From Prorocentrum cordatum (lineage: Eukaryota; Sar; Dinophyceae; Prorocentrales; Prorocentraceae), in contig CAUYUJ010003592.1 in assembly GCA_963575745.1 (NCBI GenBank), positions 349,459 through 413,458 of the forward strand: a DNA stretch of 64,000 nucleotides. Reading direction: 5' to 3'. Both the position numbers and the translations under genes were made by a program. The notes under the pieces are model-generated. The model ran no database searches. It was given only the letters and a program-made list of their open reading frames with translations, and was not told the DNA's origin. This document shows, piece by piece, positions 47,279 through 57,800 of the stretch; position 1 is the first letter of the stretch; each line of letters begins with the position of its first letter.

Positions 47279-48391
47279 GTGGATACACACACCGACTCGC
47301 TTACGTCTCAGATACAGTGTCCTCCTCCCACGTGCGGGGGGCCTGCAGGTACAGCTCAAGCAGATGCCGACATCACGTCGACCTCCCTCGAGGATCTGCC
47401 GATGGAGACGTTCATCAAAGTGCGCCATGATAGTGATCGCGTTCTTCCAAACAGACAGAAGAAACCGATTGACCCTATGCATTGCGTGACCCACAGTCCA
47501 AAACATCCCGACTGTGAGATTTGCTCTCGCACTATGGCGCAGAACGCCCCGTGCCGACGACAGCACAAACCACATCCACCGGCAGCCGCCACCGACGAGG
47601 ACACAGCCTACGAGGCCTTCGTCCCGAAGAAGTTCGGGGAGGCTTTAACTGCCGACCAGATCGTTTTGGCCAAAGACGATGCCGCTGACAAGCACGGTGA
47701 CAAGTACGCACTCGTCGTACTGGACAGATACACTGGCATCTCCATGGCGTACCCAGCATTACATAAAGACGCAGCTACTACAAAGACATCATTCCAGCAG
47801 TTCATCGCCGCAAACGATGAGGCGAAACACATATATACAGATAATTCTGGAGAGCTTCAGAAGGCATGCCGCCAACTGGGATGGAGACATGACACTAGTA
47901 CTGCTCATCGTCCACAAACAAATGGATTGATTGAGCGCGTTGTCAAGATCGTCATTCTCGGTGCGAGAGCTGTGTTACACATGTCTGGCCTGGGACACGA
48001 ATGGTGGAAAGAGGCCATGCAAGCCATTTGCTGTGGACATAATTTTGCGCATCCATATACGGGCGTTGCCGCCCTTAGCGACGAGCATACTGAAAAGACA
48101 GCTCATGAGATGCGTGTTGGTGAAAGTTTCCCCGGGCACTGCATTCCATTTGGTGCTCGGATCTTTTGGAAATGCCTCGATCCCGAGATCAACAAAGAGA
48201 TTGCAAAGTTCAAAGAGAATGCTCGGGAAGGTTATTTATGGGTTACCATTTACACTCAGGTGGGCGCTGGTCTGGTGATTATCTTGTCTTGGATACGGCT
48301 ACATACGCCAAGAACCCAGACGGCGACCTGCGCCACGTACGCAGAGTCAAAGACATTCTTATCCCCGACGGCAAGGTCACCTTCCTTGTGA
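47279..48391 (+). CDS. Giant B integrase (HHCC and DDE intact)
   Basis: A single 370-residue frame: HHCC domain in MHCVTHSPKHPDCEICSRTM; core with DKYALVVLDRYTGISMAYPA (Asp), KHIYTDNSGELQKACRQLGW (Asp) and RPQTNGLIERVVKIVILGAR (Glu); then GESFPGHCIPFGARIFWKCL. All DDE residues are in place, unlike in A. The frame exits at about 48240 where a one-base shift is needed to continue into the tail (48166-49191). Confidence 0.85.
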   Translation: MDTHTDSLTSQIQCPPPTCGGPAGTAQADADITSTSLEDLPMETFIKVRHDSDRVLPNRQKKPIDPMHCVTHSPKHPDCEICSRTMAQNAPCRRQHKPHPPAAATDEDTAYEAFVPKKFGEALTADQIVLAKDDAADKHGDKYALVVLDRYTGISMAYPALHKDAATTKTSFQQFIAANDEAKHIYTDNSGELQKACRQLGWRHDTSTAHRPQTNGLIERVVKIVILGARAVLHMSGLGHEWWKEAMQAICCGHNFAHPYTGVAALSDEHTEKTAHEMRVGESFPGHCIPFGARIFWKCLDPEINKEIAKFKENAREGYLWVTIYTQVGAGLVIILSWIRLHTPRTQTATCATYAESKTFLSPTARSPSL

Positions 48392-49191
48392 AAGACGGTA
48401 CCCTGCGACATTACAACCCAGAGGCACACGACGAGGTCAAGGCATCTACTTCTCGCCCCTTGGGCGACAAACCTATGCCCGACTTTCCACTTGCCTACCC
48501 ACAGGAGTGGGATGATCCTTCTACGATGACGATGGGCGACAACCTCGCCGATGCTCATCCATCGGCCTCCGAGGTTGCTGCACCAGCACCGGAGCCCGAC
48601 TATTGGGAACAGCGTGGATATTGCGTCATCCGACGAATCCGTACTCCACGCGGGAAATTGTTCATACCAACAGACGACGTTATGAACATACCTGTGCCTA
48701 TTGATCAGCTCGATGTGACACGAGACTTCGAGACGACTTCTACCTTCGAGGGAGAAAGTGTCTTTCGCGATGTTTCGGATGGTGTTAGCGCCACAGACCA
48801 CCGAGAACTGAGCGAGCCTTGGACCGGCCTGGTTCGATTCTATGAGCTCCCTAAAATGTTGCCAGACCGCAAAATGGTGGTCCGCGGCCGCGAGACACGC
48901 GTACAGACTACTACGCGTCCAGACCACATTCTTGCCGAGCGTTGGAAGACCTTATCTCGTGGACAGCAAAAGAGGGAGATTGAGTACGCCGAAGATATCA
49001 AACAAGCTCGCGACACTCGTGAACGAGCCGCGCTTCGAGCGTGGACCCGACAGGACAAACAAGCCAAACATTTCCGTACTACTACAGCTGGTGGACCCAC
49101 ATGGAATACCGTGGAACGACGGATTACTTACGATACGGACAGCGGTGCTGTCATTCGTGACGAGGACGTCAAGGGCGCGACCAACAAATAA
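48240..49191 (+). CDS. Giant B integrase tail / linker to RT
   Basis: The frame from 48166 carries GGRWSGDYLVLDTATYAKNP, VKDILIPDGKVTFLVKDGTL, PDYWEQRGYCVIRRIRTPRG, MNIPVPIDQLDVTRDFETTS and DGVSATDHRELSEPWTGLVR, then RPDHILAERWKTLSRGQQKR. It ends EDVKGATNK-TAA. The equivalent in A is broken and carries the GA expansion. After it, 49192-49548 is fragmentary coding up to the RT. Confidence 0.65.
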
Positions 49192-49548
49192 ATTCTGCAT
49201 GCCAAACTACCTGGTGGACCACGTGACATTTCTACAGTATTACACTACCGCCAACCCTCACCGCAGCCCGCTGGAGTCGCACGTGCTCTGGCACCTGTTG
49301 ACAGTGAGGGGAGCGACTTCGGGACCGTGAACCCGCTCACACGCAAGTTCACCCCGTCGGTAGCAGTGCCCACTATGCCGCGTGGGCCGACATACACACC
49401 GGCACGCAGAGATAAGATTCCTGACTCACCTTGGGCACGCCCAGCCCTTGTTACCAGAACTTTGAGTAAGAAAGAAGTTGCCGCATAACCACGTGCACAG
49501 GAGGCCCTACGCAGAGAATATGAGCGACCTGAGAAGAAGCAGACATGG

Positions 49549-50709
49549 ATGTTAGAAACTGTTGCTGAGAAAGATGATATTGAATCACAGGCGATTCGTA
49601 CAGGGAAGAAGGTTCACTTCTTCAACTTCCTTGAGCTATCTTCAGTCCTACATGAAGAGCTTCCTCCTGAACTACGTAAGTTCAAGGGCCGAGTGGTTGT
49701 TCAGGGCAACGCCGGCAAAGATGAAACTGGTTTGGCCGCCATATTTGCCAACGCCGCGTCCAGTGCGTCGCATATTGAGGCCTCCAAACTCTGTGACGCC
49801 ACCGCGTTATTGCCAAAGTACGCGGGCGAGCAGAGCGATGCACCTGGCGCATGCACGCAGGCATTGCTATACGGAGATGGACGAATCGACCCAGTCGATA
49901 CTTGGATTACCAAACCCAAGTGGCGCCAACCTGCATCTTGGTGTAAATGCAGGAATCCCGTGTGCCGACGACGATTGGCACTATACGGGCACCCTCTCGC
50001 AGGTGTCTTTTGGGAAAGAAAGTGTCGTGCGTGTCTCGAAAGTGTTGGATTTGAGCTCATCCCTGGCTGGGAATGCGTGTGGAGACACAACAAGCTGGGA
50101 TTGATACTTTCAGTATACGTGGACGACTTCAAACTAGCAGGACCAGCCATCAACCTACAGGCCGGCTGGGATCATATCCGCAAAAGTGGCATGGATTTGG
50201 ATCCGCCTACTCCATACTCTCAATACCTTGGCTGTGGACAACAGGCATACGACGTACCGCAGAACGTCTTCGACAAAAGAATGTCTACCATTCGACTTAT
50301 GTTGCCTGCCCACAATGATAAAGCATATCATACAGCCAAACAAGTTTGTGGAATACGACATGACATGCTTGGTTTTACTGATCAATGTATTGAGCGCTAC
50401 CTGGAGTGCGCCTCCAAGCGTACCCATGGGCCAGGGTCACGTCGTAAACGGTCTGACTCACCGAGGGCTTCGCGATCCAAATCGCCGAGATCCTCCGGGT
50501 CGGTCGCGAGACCCACTAGCGCGCTCAACGGTCACGATCATCCAGCCCAGCTGGATCGGTCGACAGACCTTCCACTACGACACAATCAACGCCAGTCACA
50601 GACGATGATCTACCCGACGCAGAGACTCCTGGCATCGAGGACACCTCCTTTACCGAGTCCGACTACTCCGACGAGGGTATCTTCGGCCAGGACGCGGCGA
50701 GTGTACTGA
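49549..50709 (+). CDS. Giant B reverse transcriptase (YVDD intact)
   Basis: The 386-residue frame: ELRKFKGRVVVQGNAGKDET, GEQSDAPGACTQALLYGDGR (Asp at 49837-49839), CRRRLALYGHPLAGVFWERK, LGLILSVYVDDFKLAGPAIN with both Asp of YVDD at 50122-50127, then PYSQYLGCGQQAYDVPQNVF and RHDMLGFTDQCIERYLECAS. After about 50430 the frame leaves the true sequence (basic, Ser-rich). B's palm residues are intact, so B is the better guide to this family's RT. Confidence 0.85.
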   Translation: MLETVAEKDDIESQAIRTGKKVHFFNFLELSSVLHEELPPELRKFKGRVVVQGNAGKDETGLAAIFANAASSASHIEASKLCDATALLPKYAGEQSDAPGACTQALLYGDGRIDPVDTWITKPKWRQPASWCKCRNPVCRRRLALYGHPLAGVFWERKCRACLESVGFELIPGWECVWRHNKLGLILSVYVDDFKLAGPAINLQAGWDHIRKSGMDLDPPTPYSQYLGCGQQAYDVPQNVFDKRMSTIRLMLPAHNDKAYHTAKQVCGIRHDMLGFTDQCIERYLECASKRTHGPGSRRKRSDSPRASRSKSPRSSGSVARPTSALNGHDHPAQLDRSTDLPLRHNQRQSQTMIYPTQRLLASRTPPLPSPTTPTRVSSARTRRVY

Positions 50710-51640
50710 TGAAGGTTCTCTACCTGGCACGCTGTTGTCGTTTCGATCTTTTACATCCCGTATGTCTGCTAGCCAGAGAGATTACTAAATGGAATACCAC
50801 ATGTGATAAACGCCTTCATCGGCTGATATGCTACATCAAAACGACGCGCACCCATTGTTTACATGGATGGATTGGCGATTTTTCAGACAAGCTATCCATC
50901 ATGCTCTTCACTGACGCCTCGTTCGCCGATTGCATTACCTCCCCCAAGTCCACTGCCGGCGTCTTCGCGGCGCTTGTTGGACCCAACGCGTTCTTCCCCG
51001 TCAACGCCGTGTGCAAGAAACAAACGGTCGTGTCGCACTCATCCACAGAGTCCGAGATCGTTGCTCTTGACTCGGCGTTACGACTGGAGGGACTACCATT
51101 ACTCTCATTCTGGGAGGCCGTGGTGGAGGTTGCCAACACTTGCAAAGAGAAGACTACTTGCCTGGGCTGCCTGGGACGCGCCGCTGCGGCGATATGTCCG
51201 ACGCTGGCCGCCAAAAAGAAGAAGCGTAAGCCATCGTTTCGCAAGGCATCCCCTACACGGGGATCTTTTCCCAGCCGTAGGCAGCTACCGCTGAAGACGG
51301 AGCTACCTGTGCCTCCAAAGAGGCGCACGATATCCCATGGGTGCCGTGCTACACGTGGAACCAGAGCCCGCTCAGGAGAGCAGCTCTCCCAAAGTGCATC
51401 TCATCGTCCTCGAGGATAACCAGGCCGTGATCCAGATTGCCCAAAAGGGACGTGCACCCGCACTTCGTCTTCTTCACCGTACTCATCGTTTTAACTTGGA
51501 TTGGATATGTGAGACATGCCAATTTGAACATACTGAGCTCAAGTATGTAGGTACAACAAGCACAAATTGCAGATGTGATGACTAAACATTTTGAGCCAAA
51601 GAAAGCAGACCTCTGGAGGGATCTATTGGAGCACTCGCTC
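50709..51640 (+). pseudogene. Giant B RNase H with internal basic insertion
   Basis: The frame 50709-51419 holds SIMLFTDASFADCITSPKST (Asp) and VSHSSTESEIVALDSALRLE (Glu), then the family insertion with CLGCLGRAA and AAKKKKRKPSFRKASP, a good nuclear-localisation-like run. A frame change near 51340 leads to IVLEDNQAVIQIAQKGR (Asp) and ELKYVG; another shift near 51560 gives ADVMTKHFEPKK. The insert of about 110 residues occurs in both copies. Confidence 0.75.
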
Positions 51641-51868
51641 ATCTTTCCTGTTACCCCATTACAGTGCGCTCCAACGGACCCAAGGAAACCACTCCGAGGG
51701 CCTCAGAGGCCCGATGGTTTACCTCATGTCGCAGAACCTCAAAAAACTAGATGGATGTCCGGAAATATGCAAGATATTACTTTCCGACAAAGAAAATGGG
51801 GCAAGACAGGGTCAGAATGCGGATTTTTGTGTGTTTGACAAGCCAACCACGAGGGAGTATGTGCATGC

Positions 51869-53281
51869 ATGTACCATATCGGTGTTCCTGCGGCGGCTAC
51901 CGATTCGCGAACACCCCGTGCGAGGGCTCGCTCACTGCACGGTAGACACCCTCGCCATCCCCCCTCGCCATCGCATGGTACAGAGAGGTCTAGAACACTT
52001 ATTTTACGATCGTGCCGCAGCTGTTTTACCACTAGAGCGACGAAGCTTACCAGCATCTTGCTCGCTGTGCGCGAGACGCAATCAAGTGAGATCGGTTTTA
52101 CCCCCGATCCCCCCATCCCCGAGATGGACCAGGCATCGCCGCTCCACCTAAACGGCTGGACCATCGCCCACGACGCCAGTTACGAACCGAACGCCAAGGA
52201 CGACGACCGCGTGGGCTTCACGTACTCGATGCCGTTGGAAACAAGCGATCCTTGCATGCCCATTCCTGGACTCGCAAAAGAGCCACCGGCACCGGATCCG
52301 ACGAAAGCTATTCCTGCTAGCGATCCATATGGTGAGGCATACGAAGAGTTGTTCAATCGGCTTCTCCTTCTGATCAACGACTACCCTGGGGCGTGGGCAT
52401 CTTGGGAATCAGACGAGAAGAAAGAGCTCTTTCACCCCAAAATCGTGAAAGACACCAAGGGCGCACACGCAGTTACTTGGGTTGTATACGAACAGTTCCT
52501 GCTCCAGATTAACGACATGGCAGGAGATGACAACCCGACGAAATCACGCCTCATTGCAGAGCGCAACAGGTTGAGCTCCCATCGTGCCGGCCCTCGCATT
52601 GACAACTCAGATACCATTGCGGCATGCAAAGGTTTCTACACGCAGAATGCCTTGGATCGTATCACGTTGGGACTCACGGCCGACGCTCCAACTACTGCCT
52701 TCGGCGCGGCGCCTCCCGAAGGCTCCGCGGCAGCTGGGGCAGACCAGCAGACCGAGGACAGGCAGCCACTGCCGCCAGGCCCACTGCCTGATCCACTGCC
52801 GCCAGGCCCGCAGCCGATCTCGCTACCAGAGCCATTGCCGCCTGGTCCGCTTCCGATTAGTACGCCTGCTGATCCATTGCCACCAGACCCGCCCCCGACA
52901 GCCGCGTCAGTCCCGCTCCCCGACGAGGGCACTGATGTGGATGCGGCGGAGTTGGAAGCAATTCCTGCTGACGACGGGCCTTCGCCTGATCAGCAATCAG
53001 ATACGGTATACATACTGTCGCGGCAGGACTGTCGCGAGCGTTCCTCCCATGAGGACACCAGCCAGATCCCGACATTCGACAATGCGTGCACTCCTCGCGA
53101 GTACAAGCTTCAAGCAGGTCGCGTGGATGATCATCCATACGTACCTCCTCCATTGCGGGGCACGTCAGCGATCAATGGCATGGCTTGCTTGCAGGACGAT
53201 GATTGGACGAGCCAGTTGGCATGCGACGATTGCGTGATCGCCCACGGACCTGACATTGTTCAGTCTGGTTGTTTCCCATAG
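51869..53281 (+). CDS. Giant B ORF X1/X4 fusion, leading into Tpt1-like domain
   Basis: A 470-residue frame. True start is probably ATG at 52124 (MDQASPLHLNGWTIAHDASY), aligned with A 30861. Then DDRVGFTYSMPLE (end of homology with A X1), then DPYGEAYEELFNRLLLLIND, AHAVTWVVYEQFLLQINDMA and SHRAGPRIDNSDTIAACKGF, aligned with A X4. A Pro-rich linker with repeated LPPGPLP-type units follows, then FDNACTPREYKLQAGRVDDH. It ends TAG at 53279, just before the Tpt1-like domain. Fold unknown. Confidence 0.6.
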   Translation: MYHIGVPAAATDSRTPRARARSLHGRHPRHPPSPSHGTERSRTLILRSCRSCFTTRATKLTSILLAVRETQSSEIGFTPDPPIPEMDQASPLHLNGWTIAHDASYEPNAKDDDRVGFTYSMPLETSDPCMPIPGLAKEPPAPDPTKAIPASDPYGEAYEELFNRLLLLINDYPGAWASWESDEKKELFHPKIVKDTKGAHAVTWVVYEQFLLQINDMAGDDNPTKSRLIAERNRLSSHRAGPRIDNSDTIAACKGFYTQNALDRITLGLTADAPTTAFGAAPPEGSAAAGADQQTEDRQPLPPGPLPDPLPPGPQPISLPEPLPPGPLPISTPADPLPPDPPPTAASVPLPDEGTDVDAAELEAIPADDGPSPDQQSDTVYILSRQDCRERSSHEDTSQIPTFDNACTPREYKLQAGRVDDHPYVPPPLRGTSAINGMACLQDDDWTSQLACDDCVIAHGPDIVQSGCFP

Positions 53282-54255
53282 AATGGAAATGGATATCACT
53301 CCCGCCGTGCGACGAGGTACGCTACGGACCTGAGCTGATCGATGAGTGGCTTGGAGATCCTGTTTGGATGAGCAAAGACATCACGACAATGCTACGTCAT
53401 GAGATCCACTACAAAAAGTTCCATATTGACAAATTTCTTGATCGACGTGTCAACATATGGCCGAAATCGGCGCAGCACTCTTGGAATATCCCCAGCAATT
53501 GGAAATCATTTCAGGGCATGGTTCAGTGGAAATTTCAAGAGCGTCGTGGACCTCACAACGGACCGTCCACCCGATCTTTGTTATCCGTGCGCTCCAGAAG
53601 CACATTGACCCGGAGAAGAACCGGATCGAGATATATGCCAAGCCAGTCCCCGACGGGAGCGATCCCAGCTGCTTCGATTGGAACAGCGTTATCGCTATCA
53701 GATGCGTTGGAGGCCACAGTTGCGTCAATCCACTCTCCAAGCCATGGAATATGGGCTGGGAGAGTTTACAATGGACAGACGTGAAGTACCTCCACCACGG
53801 CACGACACTTCGTGCCTGGTGCAGCATCCTCAAGTCAGGAATTATTCCAGGCTGTGTTGATCCGTCTTCCCAGAGAGACAAACATTTTAGAGGATCACAA
53901 CGCACGGAGGCATTCTTCAGTTCCAGTACCTATGTGCACAACGCCAACAAGAACCCTCACACCTCGGTCCAATCGTCAAAGGCTCAAGCACTACAAGAAC
54001 TAGGGGGAGCTGGTGATCGACATGCGAATTGCCACAAAGGCTGGATGCAGATTTTGGCTGGGAGCGCAGGGCGCTATCATGACTGAGGATGTGGTTCTAG
54101 CCGCTGCAGCACTCGCCATTCGCCGTCTCGCACCACGCAGCGAGAATGGCAGGCAGATGTGGCCAGAAACAGGCACTACGTGGGTCTACCCGCCGCTGGC
54201 TGCGAGACAACCATTGCGAGATTTGCGCTGTTCCCCCCGGAACAGACACAATTGA
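53269..54255 (+). pseudogene. Giant B Tpt1/KptA-like RNA 2'-phosphotransferase domain
   Basis: Split over three frames but in family order: MSKDITTMLRHEIHYKKFHI (Arg 53395-53397, His 53398-53400), FVIRALQKHIDPEKNRIEIY, VIAIRCVGGHSCVNPLSKPW (Arg 53700-53702), KYLHHGTTLRAWCSILKSGI, EAFFSSSTYVH, then VIDMRIATKAGCRFWLGAQG and AIMTED. HGT is intact (HST in A). The last Arg of the catalytic set, present in A, reads His here (KHYKN), followed by TAG at about 54001. The upstream frameshift is near 53460. Confidence 0.8.
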
Positions 54256-54830
54256 TGATCCTCCTGGGATTGTCCCAATTGGCAAGCCCTACGACACGGC
54301 TCAGCAGCCACAGACACAGTCCGCCGCAGCATCATCGGCCCAGCGACCCATCGCCCCTCCGCTGGGGGCGACCCCTGCTGGCCACACAGCTGACGCCGAC
54401 GCACTGGATGAGGCCATTGTCCGTGATCTGGTCAACAGTTGTGGGCACAACACACAGGATAAATAATGGTTGATAGCTATATCACATTGCAGAGAGGCCC
54501 TACGACCCATTACAGCAAATATTACACAGAAAGACTGGGATCGACGGCCGATCTTCAACGATGCCCGCATGGGGACTTCATTATCGTCAAAAATTGGGGC
54601 TCAATTAATTGCTACCACTGTGACAATCATTACCCCAAGGGCGACAACAATACGAAGGTCCGCATGAACAAGGGCCATATTTATGGACCAGCCATGCACT
54701 TCGGAGTCTTCGAGAAGTTCTTTGCAGTACAAATACCTATACTGAACTACGGTTTACGATGGGTAAACATTTGGTATTGCGACAAAAGCCCCCCAGGGGC
54801 GTTGTCTTCGCTATGCCAGTAGGTGCCGAC
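54256..54830 (+). pseudogene. Giant B ORF X5 equivalent (unknown)
   Basis: Ala/Ser/Pro-rich start with a perfect hairpin copy (54364-54375), then DALDEAIVRDLVNSCGHN, TAA at 54464, and the conserved domain in two frames: WLIAISHCREALRPITANIT, DFIIVKNWGSINCYHCDNHY and VRMNKGHIYGPAMHFGVFEK, then FAVQIPILNYGLRWVNIWYC. It matches A 35700-36110 closely. Confidence 0.55.
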
Positions 54831-56225
54831 GTCAACCCGATTCACTTGAATATTGCACTTCAGGGCCCATCTTCATGCAGCGATCAGATCAATAAATTTA
54901 AACAAACATGTGATCTACCATATCTTGGAATGCCGAGCATTTACAAACCACGTATCCCACGTACGCCGGCTAGACGCCCCGCTCCTCGGACTCCCGATCC
55001 CGAAGAGCTGGTGGCGACACCTGCCGAAGACCCCACGGCAGACGACGAGCGATCCCGACGCGACGCAGGCCAATCCAACGACCCTCTGGTCGCTGTCATA
55101 GTTGACATATCGACCATACCACTCACAGATGAGGAAAGAGCAGCCAATGATACCATGAACGCGGATTTGTCGGCGGAGATTCACGCTGATGAGGACATTG
55201 GCTCGCCCATCCTTGATAATATCATTGATCCGCCAGATGATTTCTTCAACCACCCCGACTACGACCCAGATGACAATACCAAGTGGATTTTGCAATCTTG
55301 CGACCACCGCATATACCGCTGGACGTCGGAACTACTGGTGGACTCTCCAATGGTAAAGGTAAAACAAATTATTGAGTTACACACTGGTAGGGCCGACCTT
55401 GTGGTGGACAGGATAGAGTCATGCCTGCGATTTGAGATACAATTCGGTCCAAAAACAGAAGCATACCAAATGGATTACGATCATACCCATAAATGGGCAC
55501 GCGACTTACCGATTTGCAGTGCAGATTGTTTCGTCAAAAAGATAGAACACTACCTCGACCCAGAGATTATCGAATAATCGACCACGGGCATTTTTCAATG
55601 GATTTCCAAAGTGTACCAAATCATTTTGTTGGACAGCATCAAGGAGTTGCACCAGTTCACTAACGATGCGATCTATCAGAACCATCCTGCCCTCAATACG
55701 TTGCGTGCTTTCTTCGCAGAATGCATCAGGACACATGGCAACTAAGGCTTCCCCGTATGGAAGGAGCCGGTGAAAACGCCTGCTGCGCCTGACCAGGACG
55801 ACCCAGGCGCCAAGCAGGATATCCCCAGGGATCCAGGCAGCGTTGCTTCCGCAGCTCCCGACCAAGAGACCATGGTACATATCATAGCCGAGACACAGAA
55901 GATTGACCGCAAGGTGGGCGATAACGAGGCCATCTTGCAGGCAGAGGCTACCCGCATCCGTACGGACAACGTACACCATGGTGATATTGATACTGCGGAC
56001 ACCGACACCTCCGGGTACGCAGGACTACCGGGGGAAAGACTGTCTAAGATCGGAATCGAGGGGATCGGCCGATCGATCGCCTCCCGTCCGACCGCTGAGA
56101 TCCATCGTGAGGCAATGACCAAATCGGCCGTGGTCTTGCTTCCACTGACGGTGGCATCACCCACTGGGGATCTCTTGGGGCCCTTGCAACTTCTGGGGCT
56201 CCTGAAGAGATCCAGCATGATATAG
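54759..56225 (+). pseudogene. Giant B ORF X6 equivalent (unknown)
   Basis: The frame 54759-55577 is 272 residues: a link from X5 (GVVFAMPVGADVNPIHLNIA), GMPSIYKPRIPRTPARRPAP, PEELVATPAEDPTADDERSR, acidic VDISTIPLTDEERAANDTMN, then KVKQIIELHTGRADLVVDRI and DHTHKWARDLPICSADCFVK. After TAA (55575) it continues TGIFQWISKVYQIILLDSIK, a linker, and 55770-56225 with charged helices (AETQKIDRKVGDNEAILQAE). Unlike A, no TIR insertion interrupts it. Confidence 0.6.
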
Positions 56226-56850
56226 CGCGATGTCGGAATTGCGATCGTTTCCTGTCTCTGGGAATCGTCACAGGTGACGGTACAATGTGATATCTGCTGG
56301 CAGTACATTGTCTCTGTAGGTGCTACAGGCTAAGGTGGCGCCGTGGAGAGCGACCTGGCATACCTCCAGCAGTTGAACAACTGGATCAAGACGAACCTCT
56401 CCCAGGATGACGTCACTAGGTACATGCCAGGTGGAATGCGTGTCAACATCATGGGCAAGCGCTCCATAGCTGGCCAGGAGACACATGTGCAGGCTGATGG
56501 GCGAGACTGAAGATGAGCGACCTCTATGCCACCCCTTCGCCAATCTCGTTCAGCGTTTCCTGAGTGACACCTCCAAATGACTGCCGCTCGCACTGAGACT
56601 GGCAGAGAGGCCTGGACCATCGAATACATGCGCGACGCTTGTGACATCCATGATCACAGCGTTAGGCTTGGTTTCGCTGGTCGCAGGAATTGGTGGTTGA
56701 ACAGTGGTAGGCTCGACAGAGGCACTAGGCAAGAGCGTGGTCTTATCACAATTGCTCTGCCCCGCGGGGACGGCACTTGTGAGAAAGTCACGCAGCGCAA
56801 GCTCGCCAAACTGGCCTCCATCGAACCTGCCATGGGACCTGCTAATCAAA
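56226..56850 (+). pseudogene. Giant B ORF X7 equivalent, heavily decayed
   Basis: CRNCDRFLSLGIVTGDG (about 56229-56280) keeps the first CxxC of the zinc ribbon seen in A. DLAYLQQLNNWIKTNLSQDD (56350-56410) matches A LQELNEWITTNLSQTE, and TRQERGLITIALPRGDGTCE (56725-56785) matches A's QERGLVTFAAPRGDGAF. Several frame changes separate them. Confidence 0.5.
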
Positions 56851-56921
56851 GGGGGGTGAGTTCAGGGGTTAGAACCGATCCTAACGACCCCGACACACAC
56901 CCCTCACACGCACGTGGCGCC

Positions 56922-57233
56922 ATGGAGCCGCGGCAGCCGCGGCGCCCGCCGCCGCCTCGCCCTGCCAATGGCGACGCCGCTGGATCCCGCGCCTCTGGCG
57001 CGCAGGATGACGCGCCCGCTGGGCCGCGCGGCGCGGCCGCCGCGCAGCGGCAGAGCAGCGACACCAGCCGCGGACCAACAACGCCTCCACGCGCCAAGCG
57101 GGCGCGCACGACAGAGGACTACGCGACGCGGTGGCGCGAGATCTTGGGGGAAAGCCAGTGGGGCCCCAGGTACTGGGGCTACTGCGCCACATTCTGGATA
57201 TACATCGCGGACAACAACGACGAGTTCGTGTAA
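56922..57233 (+). CDS. Giant B last ORF X8 (unknown)
   Basis: Opens MEPRQPRRPPPPRPANGDAA, Ala/Pro/Gly-rich, then TPPRAKRARTTEDYATRWRE and the conserved GESQWGPRYWGYCATFWIYI block ending NNDEFV-TAA. In A the frame goes on HLRDIQHRPRFYDWH; in B similar residues follow the stop in shifted frames (RDLRNNDRFPTG). The short aromatic-rich domain is conserved between two diverged copies. Confidence 0.5.
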   Translation: MEPRQPRRPPPPRPANGDAAGSRASGAQDDAPAGPRGAAAAQRQSSDTSRGPTTPPRAKRARTTEDYATRWREILGESQWGPRYWGYCATFWIYIADNNDEFV

Positions 57234-57681
57234 GTCCGCGACCTGCGCAACAACGACAGGTTTCCAACTGGGCGCCCAGGGCGTCCTGGGAGACATTCAC
57301 GACGAGCTACGTCGCGGATGATGGCCACAGGGTGTGGGGCCAGAGGTTCTACATGACAGGGACCTCGTCATTTCGTCGGCCGCAAGGCCCGCCGCTCGAT
57401 TGGCTTGAACTTCATCTTTACACAAGTTCGTCCCGAGCAGCGAATAACAATATAGTTTTAGGCCACTCCACTATCCAAGAAAAGTGGCCACACACATATA
57501 CTTGTGAAACCCAAGGCAGACTCCTAAGGAGCACCGCCGAGGGGAGTAACCAAATGCAGAATTTATTTATACAACTTTTCGTGTTTGTCAACGCGACTTT
57601 ACGTCTGGCCAGATTTTTGCTTTGATATTTAGACGTGGTTTTCACCGCGATCGTGTTCCTCAACACGACTTCATCTTACAC
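57234..57681 (+). other. Giant B 3' UTR remnant
   Basis: Non-coding; aligns with A 39560-39800 (TAAGGAGCACCGCC, TCGTGTT..TCAACRCGAC). The match stops at about TTACACATC, where satellite leader 2 starts. No LTR-like sequence lies within. Confidence 0.55.
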
Positions 57682-57800
57682 ATCCGTAAGAGTTTCGCCC
57701 CCTGCCGCCGGCCCCCTCTCTCGGAGAATGGGCCATGGAAGAGCGAAGTCATGAGGCTTTGGCGTCGCCGTGAAGCAGTGTCGGGACCTGTTTGTTGTTC
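57682..57800 (+). repeat. Satellite module 2, leader segment
   Basis: Copy of 803-921 with about a dozen substitutions; begins ATCCGTAAG and ends TTGTTGTTCGACCCTGACC at the first repeat. Confidence 0.8.

Larger units (their letters stand above)
43634..56161 (+). repeat. GNRA-type hairpin motifs in giant B (about 10 copies)
   Basis: Cores at 43634, 45636 (weak), 46561, 47401, 51277, 52954, 54364, 55010, 55769 and 56150, most at the place matching a copy in A. Stems stay paired despite base changes: 52954 GGAA..TTCC against A GGAG..CTCC, 51277 GTAG..CTAC against A GGAG..CTCC, 54364 GGGG..CCCC. Loops are GCAA, GAGA, GCGA, and rarely GCAG, AAAA or GCAT. Confidence 0.75.
42709..57681 (+). mobile_element. 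Giant copia-like LTR retrotransposon B (15.0 kb, 3' end missing)
   Basis: Same order as giant A: LTR, PBS position, gag with coiled coil and three CCCH fingers, PR, IN, RT, RH, X4, Tpt1-like, X5-X8, then part of the 3' UTR. It lacks A's X1-X3 block (about 2.3 kb), the 36205 insertion and a 3' LTR; homology ends where satellite leader 2 begins. Core enzymes keep residues lost in A (integrase DDE, RT YVDD), but stops and frameshifts remain. Confidence 0.88.
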
